A DNA stretch of 64,000 bases from Pseudomonas sp. UBA1879 (GTDB taxonomy: Bacteria > Pseudomonadota > Gammaproteobacteria > Pseudomonadales > Pseudomonadaceae), in the NCBI RefSeq assembly GCF_002338065.1, contig NZ_DDHJ01000016.1, positions 62,001-126,000 of the forward strand. Direction: 5' to 3'. Positions within the stretch are counted from its first letter, which is position 1. Every line of letters begins with the position of its first letter. The notes below the pieces were generated by a model. It was not told the origin of the DNA, made no database searches, and saw only the letters and a program-made list of their open reading frames with translations. The translations under genes were made by a program, and so were the position numbers. This document shows positions 24,395 through 33,996 of this stretch, in pieces.

Positions 24395-24595
24395 ATGCGC
24401 ATTCAGTTGAACGGTGAATCCTACGAATTGCCCGATGGCGAGACCGTCGCGGCACTGCTGACTCGTCTGGACCTGGCGGGACGTCGAATCGCGGTCGAGC
24501 TGAATCTGGACATCGTCCCGCGCAGTCAGCATGCATCCACGGCGCTGAACGAAGGCGATCAGGTCGAAGTGGTGCATGCCATCGGCGGCGGCTAG
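24395..24595 (+). CDS. thiS: Sulfur carrier protein ThiS
   Basis: A 66-aa ubiquitin-like protein starting MRIQLNGESYELPDG and ending in the Gly-Gly tail (HAIGGG), where the thiocarboxylate forms. It carries sulfur for thiazole synthesis by ThiG. Two ATGs upstream in frame (24377, 24380) would add six residues that the family lacks. thiG follows 61 bases downstream. Confidence 0.93.
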   Translation: MRIQLNGESYELPDGETVAALLTRLDLAGRRIAVELNLDIVPRSQHASTALNEGDQVEVVHAIGGG

Positions 24596-24656
24596 GCCCC
24601 GCCGTCATCTCGATCCAGAAGAACTGCAAGAACCTCAACCGTAAAGAGGATTTCCG

Positions 24657-25451
24657 ATGAGCAATGTTCGTAGCGACAAGCCGTTTACAGTGGCCGGTCG
24701 TACTTTCCAGTCGCGCCTGTTGGTCGGCACCGGCAAGTACAAAGACATGGAAGAGACCCGCCTGGCCATCGAAGCTTCGGGCGCAGAGATCGTCACGGTT
24801 GCCGTGCGCCGGACCAACCTGGGTCAGAACCCGGGCGAGCCGAACCTGCTCGACGTGCTGCCGCCGGATCGCTACACCATCCTGCCGAACACCGCAGGTT
24901 GCTACGACGCCATCGAAGCCGTGCGCACCTGCCGCTTGGCCCGCGAGCTGCTCGACGGTCATAACCTGGTCAAGCTGGAAGTCCTGGCCGACCAGAAAAC
25001 CCTGTTTCCCAACGTGATCGAAACCCTGAAGGCCGCGGAAACGCTGGTCAAGGACGGCTTCGACGTGATGGTGTACACCAGCGATGACCCGATCATCGCC
25101 CGGCAACTGGCCGAAATCGGCTGCTGCGCGGTCATGCCGCTGGCTGGCCTGATCGGCACCGGCCTTGGGATCTGTAACCCGTACAACCTGCAGATCATCC
25201 TCGAAGAATCGAAAGTCCCGGTGCTGGTCGATGCCGGTGTCGGCACGGCGTCCGATGCCACCATCGCCATGGAGCTGGGCTGCGAAGCGGTGCTGATGAA
25301 CTCGGCCATCGCTCACGCGCAGCAGCCGATCCTGATGGCTGAAGCCATGAAACACGCCATTCTGGCTGGCCGCATGGCCTACCTGGCTGGTCGCATGCCG
25401 AAGAAACTCTATGCCAGCGCGTCCTCGCCGCTGGATGGTCTGATCAAGTAA
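24657..25451 (+). CDS. thiG: Thiazole synthase ThiG
   Basis: A 264-aa TIM-barrel enzyme: [14 protein letters not shown] with the Schiff-base lysine region, [35 protein letters not shown] and [14 protein letters not shown] phosphate-binding loop. It makes the thiazole phosphate moiety of thiamine from deoxyxylulose phosphate, ThiS-thiocarboxylate and dehydroglycine. It follows thiS with an AGAGGA ribosome site before ATG 24657. Confidence 0.96.
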   Translation: MSNVRSDKPFTVAGRTFQSRLLVGTGKYKDMEETRLAIEASGAEIVTVAVRRTNLGQNPGEPNLLDVLPPDRYTILPNTAGCYDAIEAVRTCRLARELLDGHNLVKLEVLADQKTLFPNVIETLKAAETLVKDGFDVMVYTSDDPIIARQLAEIGCCAVMPLAGLIGTGLGICNPYNLQIILEESKVPVLVDAGVGTASDATIAMELGCEAVLMNSAIAHAQQPILMAEAMKHAILAGRMAYLAGRMPKKLYASASSPLDGLIK

Positions 25452-25461
25452 GAGCCTGTTG

Positions 25462-26220
25462 ATGATTGATTCGCAAACGCCCGACCCACTTCCGGACGAC
25501 GAAGTGATGAACGACGAAGACGGCAAAGCCCAGGGCGATGACAGCCATCATCGGCGCATCAAAAGCTTCGTGATGCGTGCCGGTCGCATGACTGAAGGCC
25601 AGCAGCGCGGGCTCGATCAGGGCCGGCCGCTGTTCGTGCTGCCGCTGGCCGATGCACCGGTCGATTTCGATCAGGTGTTTGGCCGCTCGGCGCCGCGCAC
25701 GCTGGAAATCGGCTTCGGCATGGGCCATTCGTTGCTGGAGATGGCGGCTGCCGCGCCTGAGCAGGACTTCATTGGCGTTGAGGTGCATCGTCCCGGTGTC
25801 GGTGCGCTGCTCAATGGCGTATTGACCCAAGGCCTCACCAACGTGCGGGTTTACGATTGCGATGCGATCGAAGTGCTCAACCGCTGCATTGCTGACAATA
25901 GCCTCGATCGCCTGATGCTGTTTTTCCCCGACCCTTGGCATAAGGCGCGCCATCACAAGCGTCGCATCGTGCAGGCCGAATTCGCTGAACTGGTGCGCAC
26001 CAAGCTCAAGCCGGGCGGCGTTCTGCACATGGCCACCGACTGGGAACCGTACGCTGAATACATGTTGGAAGTGATGAACGTCGCGCCCGGCTATCGCAAC
26101 CTGGCCGAAGACGGCAAATGCGTTCCGCGCCCTGCGGAACGGCCCATCACCAAGTTCGAACGCCGCGGCGAGCGTTTAGGGCATGGGGTGTGGGATCTGA
26201 AGTTTCAAAAGCTCGTTTAA
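25462..26220 (+). CDS. trmB: tRNA (guanine46-N7)-methyltransferase
   Basis: A 252-aa SAM methyltransferase: [15 protein letters not shown] is the SAM motif, [18 protein letters not shown] the tRNA-binding/catalytic block, and [17 protein letters not shown] and [18 protein letters not shown] the C-terminal signature. An acidic 30-residue N-terminal tail precedes the domain. It starts 10 bases after thiG, as in other Pseudomonas. ATG 25462 is preferred to the preceding TTG. Confidence 0.95.
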   Translation: MIDSQTPDPLPDDEVMNDEDGKAQGDDSHHRRIKSFVMRAGRMTEGQQRGLDQGRPLFVLPLADAPVDFDQVFGRSAPRTLEIGFGMGHSLLEMAAAAPEQDFIGVEVHRPGVGALLNGVLTQGLTNVRVYDCDAIEVLNRCIADNSLDRLMLFFPDPWHKARHHKRRIVQAEFAELVRTKLKPGGVLHMATDWEPYAEYMLEVMNVAPGYRNLAEDGKCVPRPAERPITKFERRGERLGHGVWDLKFQKLV

Positions 26221-26247
26221 TCCCTCACGCCACTTCCCTTTGCCATC

Positions 26248-26276
26248 AAGAGCTGCCGATTATTTCGGTAGCTCTT
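26248..26276 (+). terminator. Hairpin after trmB, weak terminator candidate
   Basis: AAGAGCTGCCGA (26248-26259) pairs with TCGGTAGCTCTT (26265-26276), one G-U pair, 5-base loop. No T-run follows, so termination is uncertain. Confidence 0.4.
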
Positions 26277-26454
26277 CTGGTGATTCTTGCTCCTTCCAGC
26301 GGCCGTCGAGTCAGTCGGTATGCTTTTCTGATAGCGGTGTAGGGTTCCGAGACCAAACCCACTCTTTCTTCGGAAGCGTCTGACATATTTGGTGACTGCC
26401 CATCGATATATTCCCGCCGTTGCATTGATCAATGAACGGAAACAGGGAGTAACG

Positions 26455-26895
26455 ATGAAAAAGTTCTGGCAAATGACCGCAGTTGCCGCGCTGATTGCGA
26501 CTACTAGTGGCTGCGTCAGCTACAACGTAAGTCAGCCAAGCGCGTCGCTGTCAGGTGAGGTGAAAACCGATCTGAAAGCAGATGTGAAAGTCGGCGAGAC
26601 CATCAGTGGCGAGTCGTCTACCAATGTGCTGTTCGGCTGGCTGAACATCGGTGGCGACACTCAATTCGCTGACGGTGTTTCCTATGGCGCTGCCGCAGGT
26701 GGCGGGATGGGTCTGCCGCTGCCGGATCCGGTGTCCAACGCCAAGGCTGCAGCGGCCTACAAGGCCGTGAAGTCGTCCGGTGCCGACCTCATCGTCGCGC
26801 CGCGCTACGAGGTGACGGTCAACGATTACTTCATCTTCAAGCAGGTGAACGTGAAAGTGACCGGTAACAAAGGCAGCATCCAGAGCATCCGCTGA
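26455..26895 (+). CDS. Small secreted lipoprotein of unknown function
   Basis: A 146-aa protein with a lipoprotein signal peptide: MKKFWQMTAVAALIATTSGC, Cys at residue 20. The mature part has a GWLNIGGDTQFADGVSYG segment, a glycine patch (AAAGGGMGLPLPDP), a Lys/Ala helix and a C-terminal beta-like stretch (VAPRYEVTVNDYFIFKQV). I know no firm function. AGGGAG nine bases upstream and the signal peptide fix the start. It stands alone, followed by a GC-rich hairpin and the converging DUF3392 gene. Confidence 0.8.
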   Translation: MKKFWQMTAVAALIATTSGCVSYNVSQPSASLSGEVKTDLKADVKVGETISGESSTNVLFGWLNIGGDTQFADGVSYGAAAGGGMGLPLPDPVSNAKAAAAYKAVKSSGADLIVAPRYEVTVNDYFIFKQVNVKVTGNKGSIQSIR

Positions 26896-26901
26896 TGACT
26901 C

Positions 26902-26933
26902 GGCCGCGCTCCTGTGCAACCGGGCGCGCGGCC
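26902..26933. terminator. GC hairpin between converging genes
   Basis: GGCCGCGC (26902-26909) / GCGCGGCC (26926-26933) with a 16-base loop, between the lipoprotein and DUF3392 genes. No T-run, so it is a weak terminator candidate. Confidence 0.35.
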
Positions 26934-26977
26934 CTCTCTCACCCCGGTTTCAGAGACCACCACAGTTTCAAAGACGG

Positions 26978-27301
26978 TCACTTGCGATCCGCAACCACCC
27001 CGATCAACACCAGCACCACCAACAAAACCGGTGCCAGGCTGTAGTTGTTGAACTGGCTGAGGCCGCGCACCACCCAGGGTGTTGCGTAAATCAAAGCGGC
27101 ACCGCTGCCGATCGTGCACAACAAGGCCATGACGGGTACGCGCAAGGCCCCCGCGAAGCTGCTCAGGCGACCTTCGATCCAGCCTTTTATGTCTGCGCCG
27201 AACAGGATCAACAGACATCCCACCAACGCGAGTGCGATTTCTGACAGATTGCTGCGACTCCAGCGTGAGACAGTGGCCAGCAGATCGAGTACGAGGTCCA
27301 T
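26978..27301 (-). CDS. DUF3392 family membrane protein
   Basis: A 107-aa protein with three hydrophobic segments (ALALVGCLLILFG, VPVMALLCTIGSGAALIYA, LAPVLLVVLVLIGVVA), matching the small gammaproteobacterial DUF3392 family. Function unknown. It follows hemW by 22 bases on the same strand and may be the last gene of the long methionine/proline/heme-chaperone run. Confidence 0.82.
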   Translation of the reverse strand: MDLVLDLLATVSRWSRSNLSEIALALVGCLLILFGADIKGWIEGRLSSFAGALRVPVMALLCTIGSGAALIYATPWVVRGLSQFNNYSLAPVLLVVLVLIGVVADRK

Positions 27302-27323
27302 TCAGTTTCCTTTGCGTTAAGCC

Positions 27324-28538
27324 TTAAAGAAGAAAGTACTGCAGCAGGTCGTTGAGAAACAATTGACCTCGGGCAGTCGCCACCAGACGCGTTGGATCGG
27401 TTTCCAGCAAGCCCCGTTGTTCGGCTAGCTGTCGCGCGCTGGCGAGCGAATCGACGCTTAGACCCGTGCGCCGCTGGAATAATGCAGCGTCCACGCCATT
27501 TGTAAGGCGAAGCGCGTTCATCAGGAATTCAAACGGCATTTCATCGAGGGGTAACAGCTTTTCGCCTGCCTGAAACGGCTTAGTCGGATTCAGATAATCC
27601 TTGGGCAACCGCGTTTTCCACGTGCGCAGGATACGGCCATCGGGGTGGCTGAGCTTGCCGTGGGCGCCTGCGCCAATCCCGATGAAGTCGCCGAAGCTCC
27701 AGTAATTCAGGTTGTGTCGCGCGGGACGGCCCGGCTGCGCGTAAGCCGAGACCTCGTATTGGACGTAGCCATTTTCCCGGAGCAGTGTCTGACCCGCTTC
27801 CTGAATGTCCCAGAGGATATCGTCTTCCGGCAGCGTCGGCGGCTGATTCCAGAACACGGTGTTCGGTTCGAGGGTCAGCTGATACCACGACAGATGTGTC
27901 GGCGCGAGGGCGATGGCTTGGCGCAGATCGCCCAGCGCGTCGTCCTGCGATTGATCGGGCAGTCCGTGCATCAAGTCCAGATTGAAGTTATCGAACCCGG
28001 CCTGACGGGCCATGTCCGCCGCTCTTACCGCTTCGTCACCGTTGTGGATGCGGCCAAGCGCCTTGAGCTTGGCCTCCTGGAAACTCTGGATGCCAATCGA
28101 CAGGCGGTTAATCCCCAGGCTGTGATAGGCGCTGAATTTCACCTGTTCGAAGGTGCCGGGATTGGCTTCCAGCGTGATTTCGATATCCGGTGCGAAACGA
28201 ATGCGCTGCTCGACGCCTTTTAGCAATCGTCCCAATGCGTCGGCGCTGAACAGGCTGGGTGTGCCTCCGCCGAAGAAGATCGAACTCAACTCGCGTCCGT
28301 AAACGTGGGGCAGGTCCTGATCCAGATCGGCCAGCAGCGCGTCGACGTATTCCTGCTCGGGCAGGACAGGGCTGGCAGTGTGGGAATTGAAGTCGCAGTA
28401 AGGGCACTTGCGCACACACCACGGAATATGGATGTACAGCGACAACGGCGGCAGTTCGGGCAGCGGGGGTCTCGGCTGTTCCGAGCTGAAACCGGCCGCG
28501 CCAAGGATCAGCGGCCGGGTGCTGGAATCCTGGGTCAT
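27324..28538 (-). CDS. hemW: Radical SAM heme chaperone HemW
   Basis: A 404-aa radical SAM protein. The iron-sulfur motif is CVRKCPYC (C41, C45, C48), followed by [11 protein letters not shown] and [11 protein letters not shown] and the RLSIGIQSF block; the C-terminal HemN_C-like domain ends the protein. HemW lacks the oxidase function of HemN and delivers heme to respiratory enzymes. Its ATG overlaps the rdgB stop by 4 bases. Confidence 0.93.
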   Translation of the reverse strand: MTQDSSTRPLILGAAGFSSEQPRPPLPELPPLSLYIHIPWCVRKCPYCDFNSHTASPVLPEQEYVDALLADLDQDLPHVYGRELSSIFFGGGTPSLFSADALGRLLKGVEQRIRFAPDIEITLEANPGTFEQVKFSAYHSLGINRLSIGIQSFQEAKLKALGRIHNGDEAVRAADMARQAGFDNFNLDLMHGLPDQSQDDALGDLRQAIALAPTHLSWYQLTLEPNTVFWNQPPTLPEDDILWDIQEAGQTLLRENGYVQYEVSAYAQPGRPARHNLNYWSFGDFIGIGAGAHGKLSHPDGRILRTWKTRLPKDYLNPTKPFQAGEKLLPLDEMPFEFLMNALRLTNGVDAALFQRRTGLSVDSLASARQLAEQRGLLETDPTRLVATARGQLFLNDLLQYFLL

Positions 28539-29131
28539 TGCAGTTCCAGACGCTGGCGCAGGAGGGCCATGGCGCGGGCGCGGTGGCTAATCTGATTCTT
28601 GTCGGCCGGGCTCAGTTCGGCACTGGACAGGTTGCGCTCAGGCACCCAGAACAGCGGGTCATAGCCGAAACCGTGCTCGCCACCGGCGGCGGTCAGGATG
28701 CGACCGTGCCATAGGCCTTCGCAGAGAATCGGCAGCGGGTCGTCGGCATGACGCACCAGCGCCAGCACGCAGACGAACTGCGCACCGCGCTGTTCTTCCG
28801 GCACGTCTTTCAACGCATCGAGCAGCTTGGCGTTGTTCGCCGCATCGCCTTTGCCGTCGGCGTAACGCGCCGAATAAATACCCGGTGCGCCGCCGAGGAA
28901 GTCCACTGCCAGGCCCGAATCATCGGCCAGCGCGGGCAACCCGGAAATGCGCGCCGCATTGCGAGCCTTGAGAATCGCGTTCTCGACGAACGACAGGCCT
29001 GTCTCGTCAGGCTCGACATTGCTGAACTCGCCAATCGAGCGCAGTTGCACGCTGCCGCCGAGCATGGCCTGGAGTTCCTTGAGTTTGCCGGCGTTGTGGC
29101 TGGCGAGTACGAGTTGAGAGAGATTCATCAT
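28535..29131 (-). CDS. rdgB: dITP/XTP pyrophosphatase RdgB
   Basis: A 198-aa HAM1-family enzyme: [15 protein letters not shown] at the N-terminus, [26 protein letters not shown] and GFGYDPLFW are family hallmarks. It hydrolyses non-canonical purine triphosphates. Two ATGs are adjacent at the start. It overlaps both neighbours (DUF4426 gene upstream, hemW downstream) by 4 bases. Confidence 0.94.
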   Translation of the reverse strand: MMNLSQLVLASHNAGKLKELQAMLGGSVQLRSIGEFSNVEPDETGLSFVENAILKARNAARISGLPALADDSGLAVDFLGGAPGIYSARYADGKGDAANNAKLLDALKDVPEEQRGAQFVCVLALVRHADDPLPILCEGLWHGRILTAAGGEHGFGYDPLFWVPERNLSSAELSPADKNQISHRARAMALLRQRLELQ

Positions 29132-29574
29132 TCGTCCGAGAAAATCTGTTGGTTGAAGCGGAGCGTGTGGATTGAGCCGTCGCTCGCCTTGACGTTGATC
29201 GTGAAGACGTAAGTAGCCTCGCTGTCGGGCTGCACGTCGAACTGGGCCATGTAGCTGACCGAACCGTTTTCGCTGATCGGTTTGAACCTCAGGGCGTCTT
29301 CGCGACCGGTCAGGTCAGCGACTGAACCGTCGACACGGGTCGCGACGGTCTTGCCGTCCTTGATTGCGGTGATGTTGATCACCCCTTGGCCTTTGCTGCG
29401 GATCAGCCCGGCTTTCTGCGCGACGGCCGGCTGCAACAGGCCTGAGCCAAACGCATTGTAGTGAATGGTCAGGTCGCCGAACTGTTCCAGTCTGTTCGGG
29501 CTGGCGCTGTTTACAGCCATGGCGGGTGTCGCCAGCGTCAACAGCATGCCGAGCCATGCAATCAGACGAGCCAT
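29128..29574 (-). CDS. DUF4426 family periplasmic protein
   Basis: A 148-aa exported protein with signal peptide [20 protein letters not shown] and a beta-rich mature part ([36 protein letters not shown]), typical of DUF4426. Function unknown; the family is regularly next to metW/rdgB in Pseudomonas. ATG 29574 is favoured over upstream ATGs because an AGGAG motif is properly spaced from it. Confidence 0.82.
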   Translation of the reverse strand: MARLIAWLGMLLTLATPAMAVNSASPNRLEQFGDLTIHYNAFGSGLLQPAVAQKAGLIRSKGQGVINITAIKDGKTVATRVDGSVADLTGREDALRFKPISENGSVSYMAQFDVQPDSEATYVFTINVKASDGSIHTLRFNQQIFSDE

Positions 29575-29597
29575 GACCATTCTCCTGTGTGTAGGGC

Positions 29598-30218
29598 TCA
29601 CACGGCGATCTGGTGGTCCTGCAAGCCGGGGCTGCTGACACGATAAATGCCGATCTCACCCAACAGATTAGGCCAAAGCTTGCTCGCCCAACCGTGACGA
29701 TGCTGCTGGTCGACGGCCAGTCGATCAATGACCTTCGCCGAACGTTCCCGGCACAGCGCTTCGAAATCTTCGAAGGTGCAGAAGTGGATGTTCGGCGTGT
29801 TGTACCACGTGTACGGCAGGAATTCGGAGACCGGCATCCGGCCCTTGCTCGCCAGATACCAGCGGCAGCGCCAGTGGCCGAAGTTGGGGAAGGTGATGAT
29901 GCACTGGCGGCCGACGCGCAGCATTTCGTCGAGGATGCGGTCAGGGTAATGCACCGCCTGGAGCGCTTGGGTCATGACCACAATGTCGAAGCTGTCGCTG
30001 GCGAAGTTGCCCAGCCCTTTGTCGAGGTCTTGTTCGATGACGTTCACGCCGCGGGCCACGCAACGCGCGATGTTGTCGGCGTCGTTTTCCAGGCCGTAGC
30101 CGGTCACTTGCTTGTTTTCTTTCAGCCAGGCCAGCAATTCGCCGTCGCCGCAGCCGAGGTCGAGCACGCGGCTGCCTGCCGGTATCCAGTCTTGGATGAT
30201 TTCCAGGTCGGCTCTCAT
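29598..30218 (-). CDS. metW: Methionine biosynthesis protein MetW
   Basis: A 206-aa MetW-family methyltransferase-like protein: VLDLGCGDGELLAWL, NVIEQDLDKGL, VMTQALQAVHYPDRILDEMLRVG and ITFPNFGHWRCRWYLASKGRMPVS-type region. It acts with MetX in homoserine acylation. ATG 30218 gives the standard length. Its neighbour metX lies directly upstream (stop at 30226, gap of 7 bases). Confidence 0.94.
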   Translation of the reverse strand: MRADLEIIQDWIPAGSRVLDLGCGDGELLAWLKENKQVTGYGLENDADNIARCVARGVNVIEQDLDKGLGNFASDSFDIVVMTQALQAVHYPDRILDEMLRVGRQCIITFPNFGHWRCRWYLASKGRMPVSEFLPYTWYNTPNIHFCTFEDFEALCRERSAKVIDRLAVDQQHRHGWASKLWPNLLGEIGIYRVSSPGLQDHQIAV

Positions 30219-30225
30219 GGTGTCC

Positions 30226-31365
30226 TCAGAGTGCAATACGGTTCATGTAGCTGGAGAAGGCCTGTAGGTAGCGTGGAATCGGCATCAGAAAGGCGTCGTG
30301 GCCTTGCGGTGCGTCGATCTCCAAGTAACAGACATCCTTTTTCGCCGCCATCAGCGCGTCCACCAGCTCGCGGGAGCGGGCAGGGGAGAAGCGCCAGTCG
30401 GTGGTGAACGACATCACACAGAATTTCGCCGAGGCGCTGGCGAAAGTCGCTGCCAGATCGTCGTTGAAGTGGGCGGCCGGGTCGAAGTAGTCCAGTGCCT
30501 TGGTCATCAGCAGGTAGGTGTTGGCGTCGAAGCGCCCGGAAAACTCTTCACCCTGATAGCGCAGGTAGCTTTCGACCTGAAACTCGACGCTGTGGAAGTC
30601 GTAGTTGAGGTTCTCGTTCTTCAAGCCACGGCCGAATTTCTCGCCCATGGAATCATCGGACAGGTAGGTGATGTGTCCGACCATGCGCGCCAGCATCAAG
30701 CCGCGCTTGGGGATCACGCCCATTTCCTGGAACGAGCCCCCGTGGAATTCCGGGTCTGTCAGGATGGCCTGACGGGCGACTTCATTGAAGGCGATGTTTT
30801 GCGCGGACAGCTTGGGTGCCGAGGCGATGGCCAGACAATGACGCACACGATCAGGGTAGGTGATGGTCCACTGCAACGCCTGCATGCCGCCCAGACTGCC
30901 ACCGACGATGGCGGCCCACTGCATGATGCCGAGGGTGTCGGCCAGACGCGCCTGGCTGTGCACCCAATCCTCGACCGTCAGCACCGGGAAGTTGGCGCCG
31001 AACGGCTTGCCGGTGTCCGGGTTGATGCTGCTTGGGCCGGTAGAGCCGTTGCAGCCGCCGAGGTTATTCAGGCTGACGACGAAGAAGCGGTTGGTGTCGA
31101 TGGGCTTGCCAGGACCGATGCAACTGTCCCACCAACCGGGCTTGCGTTCGTCGATGCTGTGATAACCCGCCGCGTGATGATGGCCGGACAAGGCGTGGCA
31201 GATCAGCACCGCATTGCTCTTGGCCGCGTTGAGTTGACCGTAGGTTTCGTAGATGAGGTCGTAATCAGCCAGCGAACGCCCGCAGGCCAAAGCCAATGGC
31301 TCGCTGAAATGCGCGGTTTGCGGCGTGACCAGACCGACAGAATCTTCGGGAAAGACCGTGGACAT
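30226..31365 (-). CDS. metX: Homoserine O-succinyltransferase (MetX family)
   Basis: A 379-aa alpha/beta-hydrolase-fold acyltransferase: [26 protein letters not shown] with the catalytic Ser, and a C-terminal [10 protein letters not shown] with the catalytic His. In Pseudomonas the MetX-fold enzyme uses succinyl-CoA; the sequence alone does not prove acyl choice. Start ATG 31365 gives [13 protein letters not shown], the usual N-terminus; upstream in-frame codons lie in the non-coding gap. The pair metX-metW feeds methionine synthesis. Confidence 0.93.
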   Translation of the reverse strand: MSTVFPEDSVGLVTPQTAHFSEPLALACGRSLADYDLIYETYGQLNAAKSNAVLICHALSGHHHAAGYHSIDERKPGWWDSCIGPGKPIDTNRFFVVSLNNLGGCNGSTGPSSINPDTGKPFGANFPVLTVEDWVHSQARLADTLGIMQWAAIVGGSLGGMQALQWTITYPDRVRHCLAIASAPKLSAQNIAFNEVARQAILTDPEFHGGSFQEMGVIPKRGLMLARMVGHITYLSDDSMGEKFGRGLKNENLNYDFHSVEFQVESYLRYQGEEFSGRFDANTYLLMTKALDYFDPAAHFNDDLAATFASASAKFCVMSFTTDWRFSPARSRELVDALMAAKKDVCYLEIDAPQGHDAFLMPIPRYLQAFSSYMNRIAL

Positions 31366-31454
31366 CGACCCTGCTCTCACTGAAATGAGGCGTAAGTCTA
31401 AAGATCGCGGGGGGTAGCGGCAAGCAAACAACGGGGCGGTGGACAGATGAGTCC

Positions 31455-31545
31455 CTGTAGGAGTGAGCTTGCTCGCGATTGCAGTGTGCCAGACACACTC
31501 TACGTATCTGACGCACCGTCATCGCGAGCAAGCTCACTCCTACAG
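31455..31545. repeat. REP doublet, GAGTGAGCTTGCTCGCGA family
   Basis: CTGTAGGAGTGAGCTTGC... at 31455 is repeated as its reverse complement ending at 31545; the arms match perfectly over about 25 bases with a roughly 40-base centre. Confidence 0.9.
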
Positions 31546-31584
31546 TGAAAGGGGCCGTTTACAGATCGAGCTATCTGCGCGCCC

Positions 31585-31823
31585 CTACATAGATTGAATC
31601 TTGACAGTCAGATCAACCGTCAGATTCCGACCCGCTGCTTTTGATTCTGCCCGCAGGGCGTAGGAGCGTGGCTTGTCCCGCGATGGGTTGCGCAGCAATC
31701 CTGAAATCTGAGAACGCGGTCATGCAGAAAGACCGCGTTCTCAGGTTTTGCTGCCGCTTCGCGACAGATCGCGGGACAAGCCACGCTCCTACACAGATTG
31801 AATCTCGACAGTCAGATCAACCG
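31585..31823. repeat. Direct repeat flanking the nested palindrome
   Basis: Bases 31585-31619 and 31789-31823 share 33 of 35 positions at an offset of 204. The right copy contains the last codons and stop of yggT. This looks like a tandem duplication of the palindrome plus the adjoining yggT end. Confidence 0.75.
31660..31792. repeat. Nested palindromic element with two perfect stems
   Basis: Outer arms of 25 bases (31660-31684 and 31768-31792, core GAGCGTGGCTTGTCCCGCGA) match perfectly. An inner perfect 14-bp pair, CTGAGAACGCGGTC (31708-31721) / GACCGCGTTCTCAG (31731-31744), sits inside. It is a different REP-type family from the neighbouring doublets. Confidence 0.85.
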
Positions 31824-32402
31824 CCACAGTTCCTGCGGCATGCCGGCGTAGGCTGCCAGTTCCGGCATGACGTACGACTGCACGACCTGAATCGCCAGAA
31901 ACGCGAAGATCGGGGAGATGTCGAGGCCGCCCAGGTTGGGGATGATGCGGCGGAATGGCGCAAGGATCGGCTCGCTGATCTGATAAGCCAATTCGGCCGC
32001 CGGGTTATGACTGCCGGGCGCGATCCACGAGACGATCACCATGATGATCATCGCCACCCAGAAGATTTTCAGCAGCAGCGACGTGACGCCAATGATCGAC
32101 CACATCAGCAAGTGCGGTACGTCGCCGATGGTGCCGTAGGTCATCATCAGCACGAACGCCATCAACAGCGCCTGAATCACGATGGCCAGCAGCAGCGAGG
32201 AGGTGTCCAGCCCGAACACGCTTGGCACGATGCGGCGGATCGGCTTGAGCAGTGGCTGAGTCGCGCGCACGGCGAACTGGCAGAGCGGGTTGTAGAAATT
32301 GGCTTTGACCAGTTGCAGAACGAAGCGCAACAGAACGATGGTCAGGTACAGGCTGATCAGCGTCTGGATGACGAAAATCGTAGCGCCAGTGAGTGCATTC
32401 AT
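31812..32402 (-). CDS. yggT: YggT family membrane protein
   Basis: A 196-aa integral membrane protein made of two similar YggT halves, each with a hydrophobic pair and a basic loop: NPLCQFAVRATQPLLKPIRRIVP in the first and AAELAYQISEPILAPFRRIIPNLGGLDISP in the second. Function is unresolved (osmotic tolerance and membrane protein roles have been proposed for the family). ATG 32402 gives the standard N-terminus MNALTGATIFVIQTL; it follows proC by 10 bases. Its last bases are duplicated downstream. Confidence 0.9.
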   Translation of the reverse strand: MNALTGATIFVIQTLISLYLTIVLLRFVLQLVKANFYNPLCQFAVRATQPLLKPIRRIVPSVFGLDTSSLLLAIVIQALLMAFVLMMTYGTIGDVPHLLMWSIIGVTSLLLKIFWVAMIIMVIVSWIAPGSHNPAAELAYQISEPILAPFRRIIPNLGGLDISPIFAFLAIQVVQSYVMPELAAYAGMPQELWRLI

Positions 32403-32412
32403 GAATGGCTCC

Positions 32413-33231
32413 TTATTTGCCCAACAATTCGGCAAGCTCGGCCGAGCGATGCGCGGCGGCGCCCAGTGCTTTCTCGACAATCGCTTCGAAGCCATCGGCC
32501 TGGAACGATTTGATAGCGGCTTCCGTGGTGCCCGCAGGCGAGGTCACGCGACGACGCAGCTCAGCTGCATCAACGTCGCTGGTGGTCGCCATCCGGGCGG
32601 CGCCCAGCGCGGTTTCCTGACTCAACTGCTTGGCCACGTCGGCTGGCAAGCCCAGTTTCACGGCGGCGGCGGTCATGGCCTCGATCAGCAGGAAGAAATA
32701 CGCAGGACCGCTACCTGACACGGCCGTCACGGCGTCGATCTGCGCTTCAGTGTCGACCCACAACGCAATGCCGACCGCAGACAGCAGGGTTTCGGCCTGC
32801 TGGCGTTGGGTCTGGGTCACGTCATCGGTGGCGTACAGCCCGCTCACGCCCTGACGCAACAGCGCCGGCGTGTTTGGCATGCAACGCACCAGGGGTTGAT
32901 CGCCCAGCCAGGCTTTCATGCTGGCGCAGGTGATCCCGGCGGCAATCGAGACGATCAACTGATTCGGCTTCAAGGCAGGTCTGATCGCTTCGCAGACGGC
33001 TTTCATCATCTGTGGCTTGACCGCCAGCAGCACCACGTCGGCGCCCTCGATGGCTTCGGCGTTGTCGGCGACGACAGTGATGCCGTGCTCCTTGGCGACG
33101 CGCTCGCGGGTTTCCGCGCCGGGGTCGCTGGCACGGATCAAATCAGCTGCGACGCCTTGGGCGCGCATGCCGCCAATCAAGCTGGCGGCCATGTTGCCGG
33201 CGCCGATAAACGCGATACGGGTCTTGCTCAT
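32413..33231 (-). CDS. proC: Pyrroline-5-carboxylate reductase
   Basis: A 272-aa NAD(P)H-dependent reductase: Rossmann motif FIGAGNMAASLIGG, then VLLAVKPQ, RCMPNTPALLRQGVSGLYA and AVSGSGPAYFFLLIEAM. It makes proline from pyrroline-5-carboxylate. ATG 33231 gives MSKTRIAF, the usual N-terminus; it follows yggS by 24 bases. Confidence 0.96.
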   Translation of the reverse strand: MSKTRIAFIGAGNMAASLIGGMRAQGVAADLIRASDPGAETRERVAKEHGITVVADNAEAIEGADVVLLAVKPQMMKAVCEAIRPALKPNQLIVSIAAGITCASMKAWLGDQPLVRCMPNTPALLRQGVSGLYATDDVTQTQRQQAETLLSAVGIALWVDTEAQIDAVTAVSGSGPAYFFLLIEAMTAAAVKLGLPADVAKQLSQETALGAARMATTSDVDAAELRRRVTSPAGTTEAAIKSFQADGFEAIVEKALGAAAHRSAELAELLGK

Positions 33232-33255
33232 GAACGGCTTCCTGTGGGGCAAAGG

Positions 33256-33942
33256 TTAAGGCTGCCCATAATTGCGGGCGCCAAAGAGGGCAGTGCCGAT
33301 CCGCACCCAGGTCGCGCCCTGTGCGATAGCGGCTTCCAGGTCGTGGCTCATGCCCATGGAAAGGGTGTCTAGCGGCAGGTTCAGTTGTGCTTGCAGGCTG
33401 CGCACGGCAGCGAAAGCGGCGTTTTGTTCGTCAGTGTTTTCTGTTGGCTCGGGAATGGCCATCAAGCCGCGCAATCTCAACTGAGGCAGGGCGCTGATCG
33501 CTTGCGCCAAGGCCGGCAGGTCTTCGGGGCTGCAGCCGGACTTGCTGGCTTCGCCGCTGACGTTGACCTGAATGCAGATGTTGAGCGGGGGCAGCTCGGC
33601 GGGACGTTGTTCGGACAGACGTTGTGCGATTTTCAAACGATCCACGGAGTGCACCCAGTCAAAATGCTCGGCGATGGCGCGAGTCTTGTTTGACTGGATG
33701 GGGCCGATGAAATGCCAGATCAAGGGCAGGTCGCTCAGCTCGGTCTGTTTGCCAAGGGCTTCCTGCAGGTAGTTCTCGCCAAAATCGCGCAGCCCGGCGT
33801 CATAGGCTTCACGTAGATCACTGGCGGGCTTGGTCTTGCTCACGGCCAGCAGCCGGACGGACGACGGGTCGCGTTGGGCGGCCTGGGCGGCGTGATGAAT
33901 TCGCTCTGCGAGCGTTGAAATGTTCTCTGCTATCGTGGACAT
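33256..33942 (-). CDS. yggS: YggS-family PLP homeostasis protein
   Basis: A 228-aa PLPBP/YggS protein with the PLP lysine in LLAVSKTKPASDLREAY, then FGENYLQEALGK, WHFIGPIQSNKTR and the C-terminal SMGMSHDLEAAIAQGATWVRIGTALFG, split here. It buffers PLP and has no known enzymatic reaction. It is the first gene of the yggS-proC-yggT-metX run and is divergent from pilT, 54 bases apart. Confidence 0.95.
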   Translation of the reverse strand: MSTIAENISTLAERIHHAAQAAQRDPSSVRLLAVSKTKPASDLREAYDAGLRDFGENYLQEALGKQTELSDLPLIWHFIGPIQSNKTRAIAEHFDWVHSVDRLKIAQRLSEQRPAELPPLNICIQVNVSGEASKSGCSPEDLPALAQAISALPQLRLRGLMAIPEPTENTDEQNAAFAAVRSLQAQLNLPLDTLSMGMSHDLEAAIAQGATWVRIGTALFGARNYGQP

Positions 33943-33996
33943 TGATTTGCGCCAGCAGGGCTAAAGTCTGCGGCATTCTATGTGATGAGGAGCTGT

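Larger units (their letters stand above)
31366..31811. other. Repeat-filled gap between yggT and metX
   Basis: This 446-base gap contains no gene. It holds one REP doublet (31455-31545), a second and different palindromic element (31660-31792) and a direct repeat of the yggT 3' end (31585-31619 copying 31789-31823). The metX promoter must lie within about 90 bases of the start or be upstream of the repeats; I cannot place it. Confidence 0.75.
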
